A DNA stretch of 17,195 nucleotides from Thermoplasmata archaeon (lineage in GTDB: Archaea > Thermoplasmatota > Thermoplasmata > Lutacidiplasmatales > UBA184), in NCBI GenBank assembly GCA_021798415.1, contig JAJZGO010000027.1:1-17195 (forward strand), given 5' to 3'. The position numbers and the translations under genes are program-made. Shown here in pieces: positions 1 to 7,903 of this stretch (position 1 is its first letter; each line of letters opens with the position of its first letter). The notes under the pieces are model-generated. The model had not been told where the DNA came from. It worked only from the letters and a program-made list of their open reading frames with translations, and made no database searches.

Positions 1-793
1 TGGCGCCGGTGACCGTGACGATGAGGTCGGCCTCGCGGGCCGCGTCCAGCATCGGCATCACGCGGAAACCGTCGAGGCGGGCCTCGATCCCGCGGACGGG
101 GTCGACCTCGGTCACGATGACCTCCCCGCCGACCCCCCGCAGCCGGGCCGCGACCCCCTTGCCGCACCAGCCGTAGCCGGCGACGACGCACGTCTTCCCG
201 GCGAGGAGGAGGTTCGTCGCGCTGAACAGGCCGTCGAGCGTGGACTGTCCCGTGCCGTAGCGGTTGTCGAAGAGGTGTTTCATCTCGGCGTCATTCACGT
301 CGATCGCCGGGAAGCGCAGGTGGCCCGATCGCTCGAGCGCCCGCAACCGCGTGACGCCGGTCGTCGTCTCCTCCGTCGAGCCCCGGATGCGGCCGCGGTC
401 GGTGCGGGCCGTATGGGCGAGCGCCACCAGGTCCGCGCCGTCGTCGACGATCACGTCGGGGTCCGCGTCGAGCATCGCCCGGACGCCCGCCCGGTACGCC
501 GCGACCGACTCGCCCTTCTCGGCGAGCGTCTCGACGCCCGCCTCGCGCACGGCGGCGACGGCGTCGTCGTCGGTCGAGAGGGGGTTGCTCGCGGCCAGGC
601 GCACGTCGGCCCCGCCCGCCGCGAGGGCGAGGGCCAGCGCGCACGTCTTCGCCTCGACGTGCAGCACCGCCGAGATCGTGAGGCCCGCGAACGGCCGCTC
701 GGACTCGAAGCGTCGCCGGATCCCCTCGAGGACCGGCATGTGGCTCCGGGCCCACTCGAGCTTCAGCCGCCCGCGGTCGACGTCCCCCGGCAT
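1..793 (-). CDS. ahcY: S-adenosylhomocysteine hydrolase (partial, C-terminus off the left edge)
   Basis: This is an open frame of 264 codons from ATG at 793 that runs off base 1, so about two-thirds of a usual 400-430 aa protein is visible. The family hydrolyses S-adenosylhomocysteine to homocysteine and adenosine in the cytoplasm, using bound NAD. Visible motifs are HVEAKT (45-50), STEETTTG (139-146), and the NDAEMKHLFDNRYGTGQS stretch (about 167-184), whose Lys172 and Asp176 match the family's catalytic pair. The NAD-binding GYGWCGKG loop is at 206-213. The NRYGTGQS form resembles archaeal and Thermotoga-type enzymes. The start was chosen because the N-terminus then has normal family length and a TATA-like element lies about 30 bases upstream. 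It follows the surface-protein gene by 76 bases and probably has its own promoter. Some archaeal homologues prefer S-inosylhomocysteine, and sequence alone cannot exclude that here. Family assignment is very sure. Confidence 0.95.
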   Translation of the reverse strand, partial: MPGDVDRGRLKLEWARSHMPVLEGIRRRFESERPFAGLTISAVLHVEAKTCALALALAAGGADVRLAASNPLSTDDDAVAAVREAGVETLAEKGESVAAYRAGVRAMLDADPDVIVDDGADLVALAHTARTDRGRIRGSTEETTTGVTRLRALERSGHLRFPAIDVNDAEMKHLFDNRYGTGQSTLDGLFSATNLLLAGKTCVVAGYGWCGKGVAARLRGVGGEVIVTEVDPVRGIEARLDGFRVMPMLDAAREADLIVTVTGA

Positions 794-821
794 CTCTCGG
801 CCCGACGCAAGGCCGGCGCGG

Positions 822-829
822 GATAAAGG
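822..829 (-). promoter_or_regulatory. TATA-like promoter element of ahcY
   Basis: On the minus strand it reads CTTTATCC, an A/T-rich island in GC-rich DNA. Its centre is about 32 bases before the ahcY ATG, so transcription would begin only a few bases before the start codon. Identified by position and composition only. Confidence 0.5.
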
Positions 830-842
830 AGAGGGGGAAAGG

Positions 843-855
843 GTTCGGTCCGAAC
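843..855. repeat. 13-base inverted repeat between the surface-protein stop and the ahcY promoter
   Basis: GTTCGG and CCGAAC flank a single central base, a perfect dyad. It lies 14 bases beyond the surface-protein stop codon and just upstream of the ahcY TATA element. A one-base centre is poor for an RNA hairpin, so a protein-binding site is more likely than a terminator. Its role is unproven. Confidence 0.4.
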
Positions 856-869
856 GGGCGCGTCGCGGC

Positions 870-3800
870 CTACTGGGTCACCGCGCCGCAGAACGGGCAG
901 ACGAGGTAGTCCGTCGGGATCTCCTTGCCGCAGTTCGGGCACGCCTTGAGTCCCGCTCCGCCCGCCGGCGGTGGAGGCAGGACGGTCTCGGTCGCCGGGG
1001 CAGACGCCCGCGACGGCGCGGGCGGTGGCGTCCCGCCCGTTCCCTTGCGCGGCGGCGGCGAGGCGGGAGCGGCCGGCCCGGGGGCTTCGGTGGCGGCCGG
1101 CGGCGCCGTCATGCCGGTCCGCGACGTTCCCTGGCCCTGCTGGAGCCTCCACTGGCTATAGGAGGTGTACGTCGGCTGGCGCTTCCACCAGTCCCAGAAG
1201 GCGCCCTCGGTGTAGTTCTCGCCCAGCTCGCGCTTCGCTTCGGCGCGGAACTTCTCGGTGAAGTCGGCGTATCCCTGTCGCTCGGGGTCGTCGGCGCCCT
1301 CACCGGGCTTCCCGAGCAACTGGGCCGCGCACTCCGGGCATACGGTCGAGTCGGCCGGGATCGTGGAGGCGCAGCGGCTGCACCGGATGAGGTCGGCCTC
1401 GAACTCCGCGCCGCACTTCGGACAGACGGTCGCCTCCTCGGGGATCAAGTTGCCGCACTCGCCGCACTCGACCAGCTTGCCGGCGGCCTGGCGGCGGGCG
1501 AAGAGGAGGAACGCGACGATCGCGACCACGATCGCGGCGCCGATCGCGAGCCACATCCACAGCGGGAGCCCGAAGAACGTCTGCGTGAGGAAGCTCTTTG
1601 CGGAGGTCGGCGTCCCCGGGACCGAGAACGTGCCGGCGGTGTACGCACTCGAGACCACGCCGTTGTACGTCGCCACGACCGTGAGCTTGTACGAGGTCCC
1701 GGCGCTCAGTCCGCTCGTCGTCCACGAGACCGAGAACGACCCCGGAAGCGAGCTCGCGTACCCGACCTGGACCGGCGAGCCGCCCGAGGTGGGGGTCGCG
1801 AACAGGCGGAGGGTCGCCGGCTGAGAGCCGTTGTAGTGGACCACGCCCGACGTGAGGTACGTCTGTCCGAGAGAGACGCTCGACGACGGGGGGGTCGCCG
1901 AAGCGACCACGACCTGCGAGGGCGCGAACGTCACCGGCGCGGTGAACGGCGCCCCGCCCTGGTACGACCCGCTGAGGGTCCCGTTCCAGCCCACGACGCC
2001 CGACAGGTTCTGGACGAACGCGTGGCCCCGGAGCCCGGTGACGGTGTCGTTGACGACCCAGGTGAAGAGGAAGGTCCGCGACGCACCGTTCGCGAGGGTG
2101 AGCCCGCTCGCCGAGACGTGCGCGATCGACGTCGTGTGGCTCGCGTTCCAGTAGAGGGTCGCGCTGACCGCGTAGACGGGGGCCTCACCGTGGTTGGTGA
2201 ACGTCACGTTGACGCCGAGCAGCTGACCGATCCGGACGGTCGAGTTGACGGTCGCGTTCGCACTGACGACCACCCCGCCGGCCGACGCGTTCACGACGTA
2301 CTGGGGGAAGTTGACGCTCGAGAGGAGGTCCGGCTGGCCGTAGCCGGCCGAACCGGCCGCGACCCCCTGAGGGTACGGGCTCACGGCGCCGAGCAACCAG
2401 GAGGTGACCGGGGGAGTCAGCGGCGCGTAGACCCCGACATGGTAGTCGCCGAGGTAGTTCCCGTTCGGGAGGGTCGTGGCGTCGATCTCGGCGGAGGCGA
2501 GGAGGACGCTCGCGATGCCGCTCGGACCGCTCGACCCGTAGGCCGGGCGTCCCTGGACCGCGTCCCAGTACTGCAGGTACCCCCAGATCGCCGGGGAGGT
2601 CGTCGCGAGGTCGTTGAGCGCGTTCGCGGTCGCATTGTTCGTCTGGTTCGAGCCGGACGCGTAGTAGGCGGAGACGGCACCGCCGTTGATCCCGAGGATC
2701 GCTTTCGGGCCGCCCGTGAGGTTGAACTGGGCCCACCGGTACACGACCGCGGTTCCCCCCGAAGAGGGGAGGACCGCGGACGTGGCGTAGACCTCGGGCA
2801 ACGGGTTCGGCACCGTCAGGTTCGCGAGGAACGCCTCGGCATTCGCGGTGACGAGGAGCTTGTTGGAGGCCCACGGCAGGGCCGACGAGGTGTTCGAGAG
2901 GCTCGGGTTGAAGTTGAGGCCGAGCGAGCCGTCCACGAGGGCGACGCGGGTGCCGCTCCCCGACGCCGTGAGGTTGTAGTTCGGGGCGGCCGTGAGCGAG
3001 AGCGTGACGCTCGTCAGCGTGACCCCGGCGGCCGAGGCCGAGGCGAACGTGACGCCCGCCGAAAGGTAGAACGGGCTCCCGCCCTCGCTCATCGCCTGGA
3101 CGAGCGCCGAGCCCGCTCCCGCGACGAGGGTCGCGCTCGACCCCGTCGTCGGCATCGAGGCGGTCCCGACGGAGTAGAGCGACCCGGCGTAGGCGACCGA
3201 GACCGGGGCCGTGACCGTTGCGCCGGCGGTGGTCGTGTAATCGATCGTGACCGCGACGTTCGCCGCCTCGCTCGGGTAGAGCATCGCCTCGGCAATGGCG
3301 GTCGAGTTGGTGGGAATCGGTAGGCTGAACGCCCCGTTCGCGAGGGTCACGCCTCCCGTGGGGAGCGCGACGCTCGAGGTCGTGGAGAAGGGCGGAGCGC
3401 TCGGAACCCCGTTCGCGGTCAGGTTGTCGTGGTAGAGGCCCGTGTACTGGCTCCCGAAGAAGTTGAACTGCGCCCCGCCCGAGACGTTCAGGACCGGGCT
3501 CGAGGACGTGTCGGCCAGGAGGACGACCGGTTCGACGAGGGTCGCGACGGCCGGGTTCGCCTCGACGAGCGAGCGGTTGAACGTCGCCGCCGCGGTCGAC
3601 CCGACGATGTTGAGCCATCCGGGGAAGGCGAAGACCGAGTCGCGGACGTTGAGCGTCCCCGAGACGCTCACGAAGAGCTTCGCGGACGCGTTCAGGGTCG
3701 CGACGTCGGTCGTGAGGGTGGAGTTGACGAAGTCGACCGTCCCGAGGTCGACGAACCGGTAGATGTGCGAGAGGCGCTCGGAAAGCGTGCCCGAAGCGCC

Positions 3801-4148
3801 GACGAACTGGACGAAGCTGAGGGTCGTGTTCTGGACGATGAGGGTTCCGCTCGGTTCGACCGTGATGTTGCCGCCCTGGTAGTACGTCGTGCTCCCGCTC
3901 AGCGGGCCGATCGTCACCGAAGTACCATTCGCGACCACGAGGTCGCCGTGCGTCACGGCCGCCGGCGAAACGGCGACCGAGCCGGCGAGCGGCGCGGCCG
4001 GGGCCGGCGACGCCGCGACCAGAAGGCCGCCCGAGCCGAGGAGCACCAGAAGAATCACGACCACCGCCACCGTTCCCCGCATCCTGCGCCGATCCCGAAG
4101 CCGTACGGGGCCCCCGGAGCCCGAGGGCGGTCCCATTGAACGACTCAC
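870..4148 (-). CDS. Large surface protein with beta-rich ectodomain, C-terminal membrane anchor and three cytoplasmic zinc ribbons
   Basis: This 1092 aa protein has an N-terminal hydrophobic signal or anchor segment (about 23-46). A long Ser/Thr/Val/Gly-rich ectodomain follows, with about two dozen N-x-S/T sequons. The first part (about 70-200) has the short-strand rhythm of a beta-helix; a CARDB-like and an Ig-like region precede the anchor. A transmembrane segment sits at about 861-886 and ends in an Arg pair. The tail has CxxC pairs at 895/898 with 909/912, at 923/926 with 937/940, and at 1070/1073 with 1084/1087. These are three zinc ribbons; between the second and third lie a Trp-rich helical stretch (about 956-1006) and a Pro/Ala-rich linker. 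Topology is ectodomain outside, ribbons inside. The GTG start at 4148 lies 30 bases after a TATA element; ATG at 4136 or 4082 is also possible. Function is not recognised; adhesion or surface sensing are guesses. Confidence 0.85.
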   Translation of the reverse strand: MSRSMGPPSGSGGPVRLRDRRRMRGTVAVVVILLVLLGSGGLLVAASPAPAAPLAGSVAVSPAAVTHGDLVVANGTSVTIGPLSGSTTYYQGGNITVEPSGTLIVQNTTLSFVQFVGASGTLSERLSHIYRFVDLGTVDFVNSTLTTDVATLNASAKLFVSVSGTLNVRDSVFAFPGWLNIVGSTAAATFNRSLVEANPAVATLVEPVVLLADTSSSPVLNVSGGAQFNFFGSQYTGLYHDNLTANGVPSAPPFSTTSSVALPTGGVTLANGAFSLPIPTNSTAIAEAMLYPSEAANVAVTIDYTTTAGATVTAPVSVAYAGSLYSVGTASMPTTGSSATLVAGAGSALVQAMSEGGSPFYLSAGVTFASASAAGVTLTSVTLSLTAAPNYNLTASGSGTRVALVDGSLGLNFNPSLSNTSSALPWASNKLLVTANAEAFLANLTVPNPLPEVYATSAVLPSSGGTAVVYRWAQFNLTGGPKAILGINGGAVSAYYASGSNQTNNATANALNDLATTSPAIWGYLQYWDAVQGRPAYGSSGPSGIASVLLASAEIDATTLPNGNYLGDYHVGVYAPLTPPVTSWLLGAVSPYPQGVAAGSAGYGQPDLLSSVNFPQYVVNASAGGVVVSANATVNSTVRIGQLLGVNVTFTNHGEAPVYAVSATLYWNASHTTSIAHVSASGLTLANGASRTFLFTWVVNDTVTGLRGHAFVQNLSGVVGWNGTLSGSYQGGAPFTAPVTFAPSQVVVASATPPSSSVSLGQTYLTSGVVHYNGSQPATLRLFATPTSGGSPVQVGYASSLPGSFSVSWTTSGLSAGTSYKLTVVATYNGVVSSAYTAGTFSVPGTPTSAKSFLTQTFFGLPLWMWLAIGAAIVVAIVAFLLFARRQAAGKLVECGECGNLIPEEATVCPKCGAEFEADLIRCSRCASTIPADSTVCPECAAQLLGKPGEGADDPERQGYADFTEKFRAEAKRELGENYTEGAFWDWWKRQPTYTSYSQWRLQQGQGTSRTGMTAPPAATEAPGPAAPASPPPRKGTGGTPPPAPSRASAPATETVLPPPPAGGAGLKACPNCGKEIPTDYLVCPFCGAVTQ

Positions 4149-4172
4149 GTGGCAAGAAAGGCCGGGTTCCTC

Positions 4173-4183
4173 TACTTAAATGT
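4173..4183 (-). promoter_or_regulatory. TATA-like promoter of the surface-protein gene
   Basis: The minus strand reads ACATTTAAGTA, a clear TATA-type element in the 116-base gap between this gene and the oxidoreductase gene. The centre is about 30 bases from GTG 4148 and 42 from ATG 4136, so the transcript is leaderless or has a very short leader. Confidence 0.55.
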
Positions 4184-4264
4184 GTTTTCGAAGCACGCCC
4201 CCGGACAGACGACCGGGAACGGTTCGGAACGCGGGGCGACCGCCCGTACCCGGGACCGCTCGGG

Positions 4265-5299
4265 CTAGGGAACCCGGAGCACGATCTTTCCGAACAGGTC
4301 CGGATCGTCGAACCGTCGGAACGCCTCCGGGGCGCGCTCGAACGGGGTCACGGAGTCGACGACCGGTGCGAGTCGGCCCGCCGCGAGGTGGGCCAGGACG
4401 TCCTCGAACTCCCGGGCGCCGGCCATCGTGCTCCCGCGGATCGACGCCTGCCGCCAGAAGAGGGTGCGGACGTCGAACTCGACGTTCGGGCCCGCGGTCG
4501 CCCCGACCACGACCACCCGGCCCGCCCGCGCGAGCGCGCGGACCGACCGGGGAAGCGTCGGGGCCCCGACCGAATCGAACACGACGTCGATCCCCCGCTT
4601 CTCGCTCCACTGCCAAAGGACCTTGTCGAGAGGGTGCTCGTCGTCGAAGGTCACGAAACCGTCCGCCCCGAGCGCGCGGACCTTCGCTTCCTTCGCGGTC
4701 GACCGTGACGCGACGACCACGGTCGCGCCGCGCAGCTTCGCGACCTGGAGCGCCGCGGTCGGGACGCCCCCACCCGCCCCCACGATCGCGACCCGGTCCC
4801 CCGGGGCGACCTCTCCGACCGTAACGAGCGCCCTCCACGCGGTTTCGAAGACGAGCGGGACCGCGGCCCCGTCCTCGAACGAAAGGCGTTCGGGAAGCGG
4901 GTGGACGCTCGCGGAGGGGACGACGACGTACGGGGCGGCGGTTCCCTGGGTGTGCTCGCCCACGATCCGGTAGTTCCGGCAGAGGGCCTCGCGACCGGCA
5001 CGGCAGGCCTCGCACGTGCCGTCCCAGAGGCCGGGGTTCAAGAGGACCTTCGTGCCGGCGGCGAGCGACGGCCCGCCCTCGCCGACCGAATCGACCACGC
5101 CGGCTCCGTCCGAGCCGAGGGCGTGGGGCCGCTCGACCGGGACGCCGGGGATGCCGGCGAGGGTGAACCGGTCGAGCCGATTGAACGCGGCGGCCCGGAC
5201 GGCGACGCGGACCTCGCCCGGGCCGGGGATCGGGTCGGGGAGGTCGACGAACTCGAGCCGGTCGAGACCGCCGTGCTCGCGGAACCCGAACCCCCGCAT
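4265..5299 (-). CDS. MDR-superfamily oxidoreductase (zinc-type alcohol dehydrogenase / quinone oxidoreductase-like)
   Basis: At 344 aa this is the normal length for a medium-chain dehydrogenase/reductase, an NAD(P)-dependent cytoplasmic enzyme. It has an N-terminal GroES-like domain and a Rossmann domain with GAGGGVPTA at 174-182. The GSDGAGVV motif (62-69) is present. The position of the catalytic-zinc cysteine reads FNRLDRF, so that ligand is missing. The structural-zinc lobe keeps Cys96, Cys99 and Cys107, but the expected first cysteine is replaced in the LWDG stretch. It may therefore bind structural zinc imperfectly and act without catalytic zinc, as quinone oxidoreductase-type members do. 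ATG at 5299 follows the cysS stop by 16 bases, making it the last gene of the transsulfuration operon. The substrate cannot be told from sequence. Confidence 0.85.
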   Translation of the reverse strand: MRGFGFREHGGLDRLEFVDLPDPIPGPGEVRVAVRAAAFNRLDRFTLAGIPGVPVERPHALGSDGAGVVDSVGEGGPSLAAGTKVLLNPGLWDGTCEACRAGREALCRNYRIVGEHTQGTAAPYVVVPSASVHPLPERLSFEDGAAVPLVFETAWRALVTVGEVAPGDRVAIVGAGGGVPTAALQVAKLRGATVVVASRSTAKEAKVRALGADGFVTFDDEHPLDKVLWQWSEKRGIDVVFDSVGAPTLPRSVRALARAGRVVVVGATAGPNVEFDVRTLFWRQASIRGSTMAGAREFEDVLAHLAAGRLAPVVDSVTPFERAPEAFRRFDDPDLFGKIVLRVP

Positions 5300-5315
5300 C
5301 GTCCCCCGTCCGCCC

Positions 5316-6758
5316 TTAGGCGCCGCCGACGGCCTTCCAGCGGGTGTCGCCCGCTCCGTCCTCGAGCTCGACGCCCGCCCGGCGAAGCTCGTCCCGGATC
5401 CGGTCCGCCTCGGCGTAGTCCCCGCGGGCGCGCGCGCGGGCCCGGGCGGCGATCGCGACGGGGACGATCGATCCCCAGGCCCCGGCCCGCGAACCTCGCT
5501 CCCTCGCGAAGAGCCCGAGGACCTCCTCCGCCCAGCGGTACGGGGCGGCGAGCTCTTCGAGACCCGCGCCCGAGTACGTCTCGAGCTGGGAGAGGTGCTC
5601 GGCGATCCGTCGGGTCCATCCGAAGAGGAGCGCGATCGCCTCGCGCGTGTTGAAGTCGTCCGTCAGGGTCCGGTCGAGGCGCTCCACGAGCTCCTGCGCG
5701 TCGCGCGCGAGCGCTTCGGGGGGCTCGGCGCCGGGCCGCTCGGGGCCGTCTCGTTCGAGGAGGTCGTCGATCCGCTCGATGCCGACGGCGAGACGCGCGT
5801 AGGCCTCGCGCGCCTCCGCGAGCGTCCGGTCGGGGTGGAAATCGAGCGGGCCGCGATACTGGGCGTTCAGGTAGAAGAGGCGCAACGGCCCCGGGCCGAA
5901 GGAATCGATCGCCTCGTCGAGCGAGATGACGTTCCCGAGCGACTTCGACATCTTCTCGCGGTCGAACAGGAGGAGGCCACCGTGCATCCAGTAGTTGACG
6001 AGCGGGGCGCGGCCGGTCGCCGCCTCGGCCTGGGCGATCTCCGCCTCGTGGTGCGGGAAGATGAGGTCGACCGCGGCCCCGTGGAGGTCGTATCGGTCCC
6101 CGAGCAGGCGGACGGTCATCGCCGTGTCCTCGATATGCCAGCCGGGCCGCCCGGGGCCCCAGGGGCTCTCCCAGCTCGGCTCGCCCGGGGTCGCGGCCTT
6201 CCAGAGGACGAAGTCCTCCGGGGAACGCTTGCGCGGGTCGACCTCGACCCGCGCGCCGGCCCGCAGGGCCTCGACCTTCTGGCCGGAGAGCCGACCATAT
6301 CCCGCGAACTTCGCGACCTCGTAGTAGACCGAGCCGTCGGCCGCGACGTACGCGAACCCGCGGTCGAGGAGGACTCGAACCTGCTCGAGGATCTCGGGAA
6401 CGTAGTCGGTGGCGAACGGGTAGTAGTTCACCGACCGCACGCCGAGCCGCTCCATCGAGGCGAGGTAGCCGAGGAAGTGACGGTCCGCGAGGGCGAGCGG
6501 GTCGATGCCCTCTTCGCCGCCGCGGGCGATCAGCTTGTCGTCGAGGTTCGTCACGTTCTGGACGTAGAAGACCCGGTAGCCCCAGCGGCGCAGCGCCCGG
6601 GCGACGACGTCGAAGAAGACGAACGTGCGCCCGTGGCCGACGTGCGCCGGGGCGTACGGCGTCAGTCCGCAGACGTAGAGCCCGACGCGCGGTGGATGGA
6701 TCGGGGCGAACTCACGGGTCGACCGGGAGAGCGAGTCGTAGACGGTGAAGCGGCGCAC
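5316..6758 (-). CDS. cysS: Cysteinyl-tRNA synthetase
   Basis: This 480 aa class I synthetase ligates cysteine to tRNA-Cys. The HIGH signature appears as HVGH (39-42) and the KMSKS loop is exact at 269-273. Zinc-site positions are Cys30, His236 and Glu240, but the fourth, Cys209 in the E. coli enzyme, is Asp211 here (WHIEDTAM). A helical tRNA-binding region fills the C-terminal third. The frame is open further upstream, but GTG at 6758 is chosen: the family N-terminus (FTVYDSLSR) starts right there, and AAGGAG lies six bases before it. The GTG begins two bases after the upstream gene's stop, so translation is probably coupled. Position directly after the cysteine-forming enzymes suggests co-regulation of cysteine supply and tRNA charging. 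Confidence 0.95.
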   Translation of the reverse strand: MRRFTVYDSLSRSTREFAPIHPPRVGLYVCGLTPYAPAHVGHGRTFVFFDVVARALRRWGYRVFYVQNVTNLDDKLIARGGEEGIDPLALADRHFLGYLASMERLGVRSVNYYPFATDYVPEILEQVRVLLDRGFAYVAADGSVYYEVAKFAGYGRLSGQKVEALRAGARVEVDPRKRSPEDFVLWKAATPGEPSWESPWGPGRPGWHIEDTAMTVRLLGDRYDLHGAAVDLIFPHHEAEIAQAEAATGRAPLVNYWMHGGLLLFDREKMSKSLGNVISLDEAIDSFGPGPLRLFYLNAQYRGPLDFHPDRTLAEAREAYARLAVGIERIDDLLERDGPERPGAEPPEALARDAQELVERLDRTLTDDFNTREAIALLFGWTRRIAEHLSQLETYSGAGLEELAAPYRWAEEVLGLFARERGSRAGAWGSIVPVAIAARARARARGDYAEADRIRDELRRAGVELEDGAGDTRWKAVGGA

Positions 6759-6760
6759 GC

Positions 6761-7903
6761 CTAGCTCCTTCCGAGCGCCGTGCGGACGTCGTCGGCGAGG
6801 TCGGCCGGGTCCTCGATGCCGCACGACAGTCGGACGAGGCCCCCCCGGACCCCGTGCGCCTCGCGCTCGGCCTTCGGCACGCTCGCGTGCGTCATCGTCG
6901 CCGGGTGGTCGACGAGCGACTCCACTCCGCCCAGGCTCTCGGCGAGGGTGAACACCTCGAGCCGCCTCATGAACCCGAGCGCGGCGCGGGACCCGCCCGA
7001 GAGCTCGACGCTCACCATCCCGCCGAACCCGCCCATCTGGCGTCGGGCGAGGGCGTGCTGCGGATGGCTGTCGAGGCCCGGATAGTGGACGCGCCGGACC
7101 TTGCGGTGCCCGTCGAGGACCTCCGCGACGGCCCGCGCGCTCTCCTCGTGGGCGCGCATCCGCACGCCGAGGGTGTGGATCCCCCGCAGGACGAGGAAGC
7201 AGTCGAACGGGCTCGGCACGGCGCCGACCGCGTTCTGCAGCCACGCGAACCGTTCGGCGAGCTTCGCGTCACCGAACGCGAGCGCGCCGCCGATGATGTC
7301 GGAGTGGCCGCCGAGGTATTTCGTGGTCGAGTGAAGGACGATGTCCGCGCCCAGCTCGATCGGTCGCTGGAGCGCCGGGGTCGCGAAGGTGTTGTCGACC
7401 GCGACCGTCGCGTGCGCGCGGTGGGCGATCCGGGCGACCGCCTTCAGGTCGACGATCTTGAGGAGCGGGTTCGTGGGCGACTCGACGTAGACGAGGTCCG
7501 CGGGTCGGGCCAGCGCGGCTCGCACGTTCGCGAGGTCCGTCATGTCGACGTAGTCGACGTTCACGCCGAACTGGCGGCGGTGGTGGTCCATCAGGCGCCA
7601 GGTCCCGCCGTAGAGGTCGTCGACCGCCACGATCCGGCTCCCGGTCGGGTACGCCTCGAGCAGGGTCGCGAGGGCGCCGAGGCCCGAGGAGAAGGCAAGG
7701 CCGGCCCGTCCGCTCTCGATCGCCCCGATCGTCGCCTCGAGCACCGCGCGGGTCGGGTTGCCGCTGCGGCTGTAGACGTAGCCCTTGTGGACGTTCGGCG
7801 CGGACTGGCGGAAGGTGCTCGAGAGGTAGATCGGCGGGTTCACCGCGCCCGTGAGGGAGTCGGGGGGCTGGGCCGCGTGGATGAGGCGGGTGTCAAACCG
7901 CAC
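6761..7903 (-). CDS. PLP-dependent cystathionine gamma-synthase / gamma-lyase family enzyme
   Basis: This 380 aa Cys/Met-metabolism PLP enzyme is of standard length. YSRSGNPT (44-51) contributes phosphate binding, Lys195 in HSTTKYLGGHSD is the PLP lysine, and AESLGGVESL is the conserved C-terminal active-site stretch. Cystathionine gamma-synthase (metB) and gamma-lyase share these motifs, so sequence does not separate them. The neighbouring cystathionine beta-synthase makes gamma-lyase the likelier role: cystathionine to cysteine, 2-oxobutyrate and ammonia. The GTG start at 7903 overlaps the end of the upstream gene by 11 bases and has a strong GGAGGAGGAG seven bases before it. The stop lies two bases before the cysS start. 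Family assignment is very sure; reaction direction is inferred from context. Confidence 0.92.
   Translation of the reverse strand: MRFDTRLIHAAQPPDSLTGAVNPPIYLSSTFRQSAPNVHKGYVYSRSGNPTRAVLEATIGAIESGRAGLAFSSGLGALATLLEAYPTGSRIVAVDDLYGGTWRLMDHHRRQFGVNVDYVDMTDLANVRAALARPADLVYVESPTNPLLKIVDLKAVARIAHRAHATVAVDNTFATPALQRPIELGADIVLHSTTKYLGGHSDIIGGALAFGDAKLAERFAWLQNAVGAVPSPFDCFLVLRGIHTLGVRMRAHEESARAVAEVLDGHRKVRRVHYPGLDSHPQHALARRQMGGFGGMVSVELSGGSRAALGFMRRLEVFTLAESLGGVESLVDHPATMTHASVPKAEREAHGVRGGLVRLSCGIEDPADLADDVRTALGRS
6765..6770 (-). promoter_or_regulatory. Shine-Dalgarno sequence that sets the cysS start
   Basis: AAGGAG lies inside the last codons of the upstream gene, six bases before GTG 6758. It favours this GTG over in-frame upstream starts that would add about 160 unrelated residues. 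Confidence 0.7.

Noticed and set aside
264..3323. A 1019-codon plus-strand open frame antisense to ahcY and the surface-protein gene
   Set aside because: It is Arg/Gly/Asp-rich with no domain, and crosses two well-supported minus-strand genes and their intergenic promoter. High GC at third codon positions removes stop codons from the opposite strand and explains it.
2185..4155. A 656-codon minus-strand frame overlapping the surface-protein gene in another phase
   Set aside because: Arg/Pro-rich translation without membrane segments or motifs. The frame chosen for the gene shows a signal segment, sequons, an anchor and zinc ribbons.
5016..6764. A 582-codon plus-strand frame opposite cysS
   Set aside because: It lies antisense to a gene with intact HVGH and KMSKS motifs and has a biased, motif-free composition.
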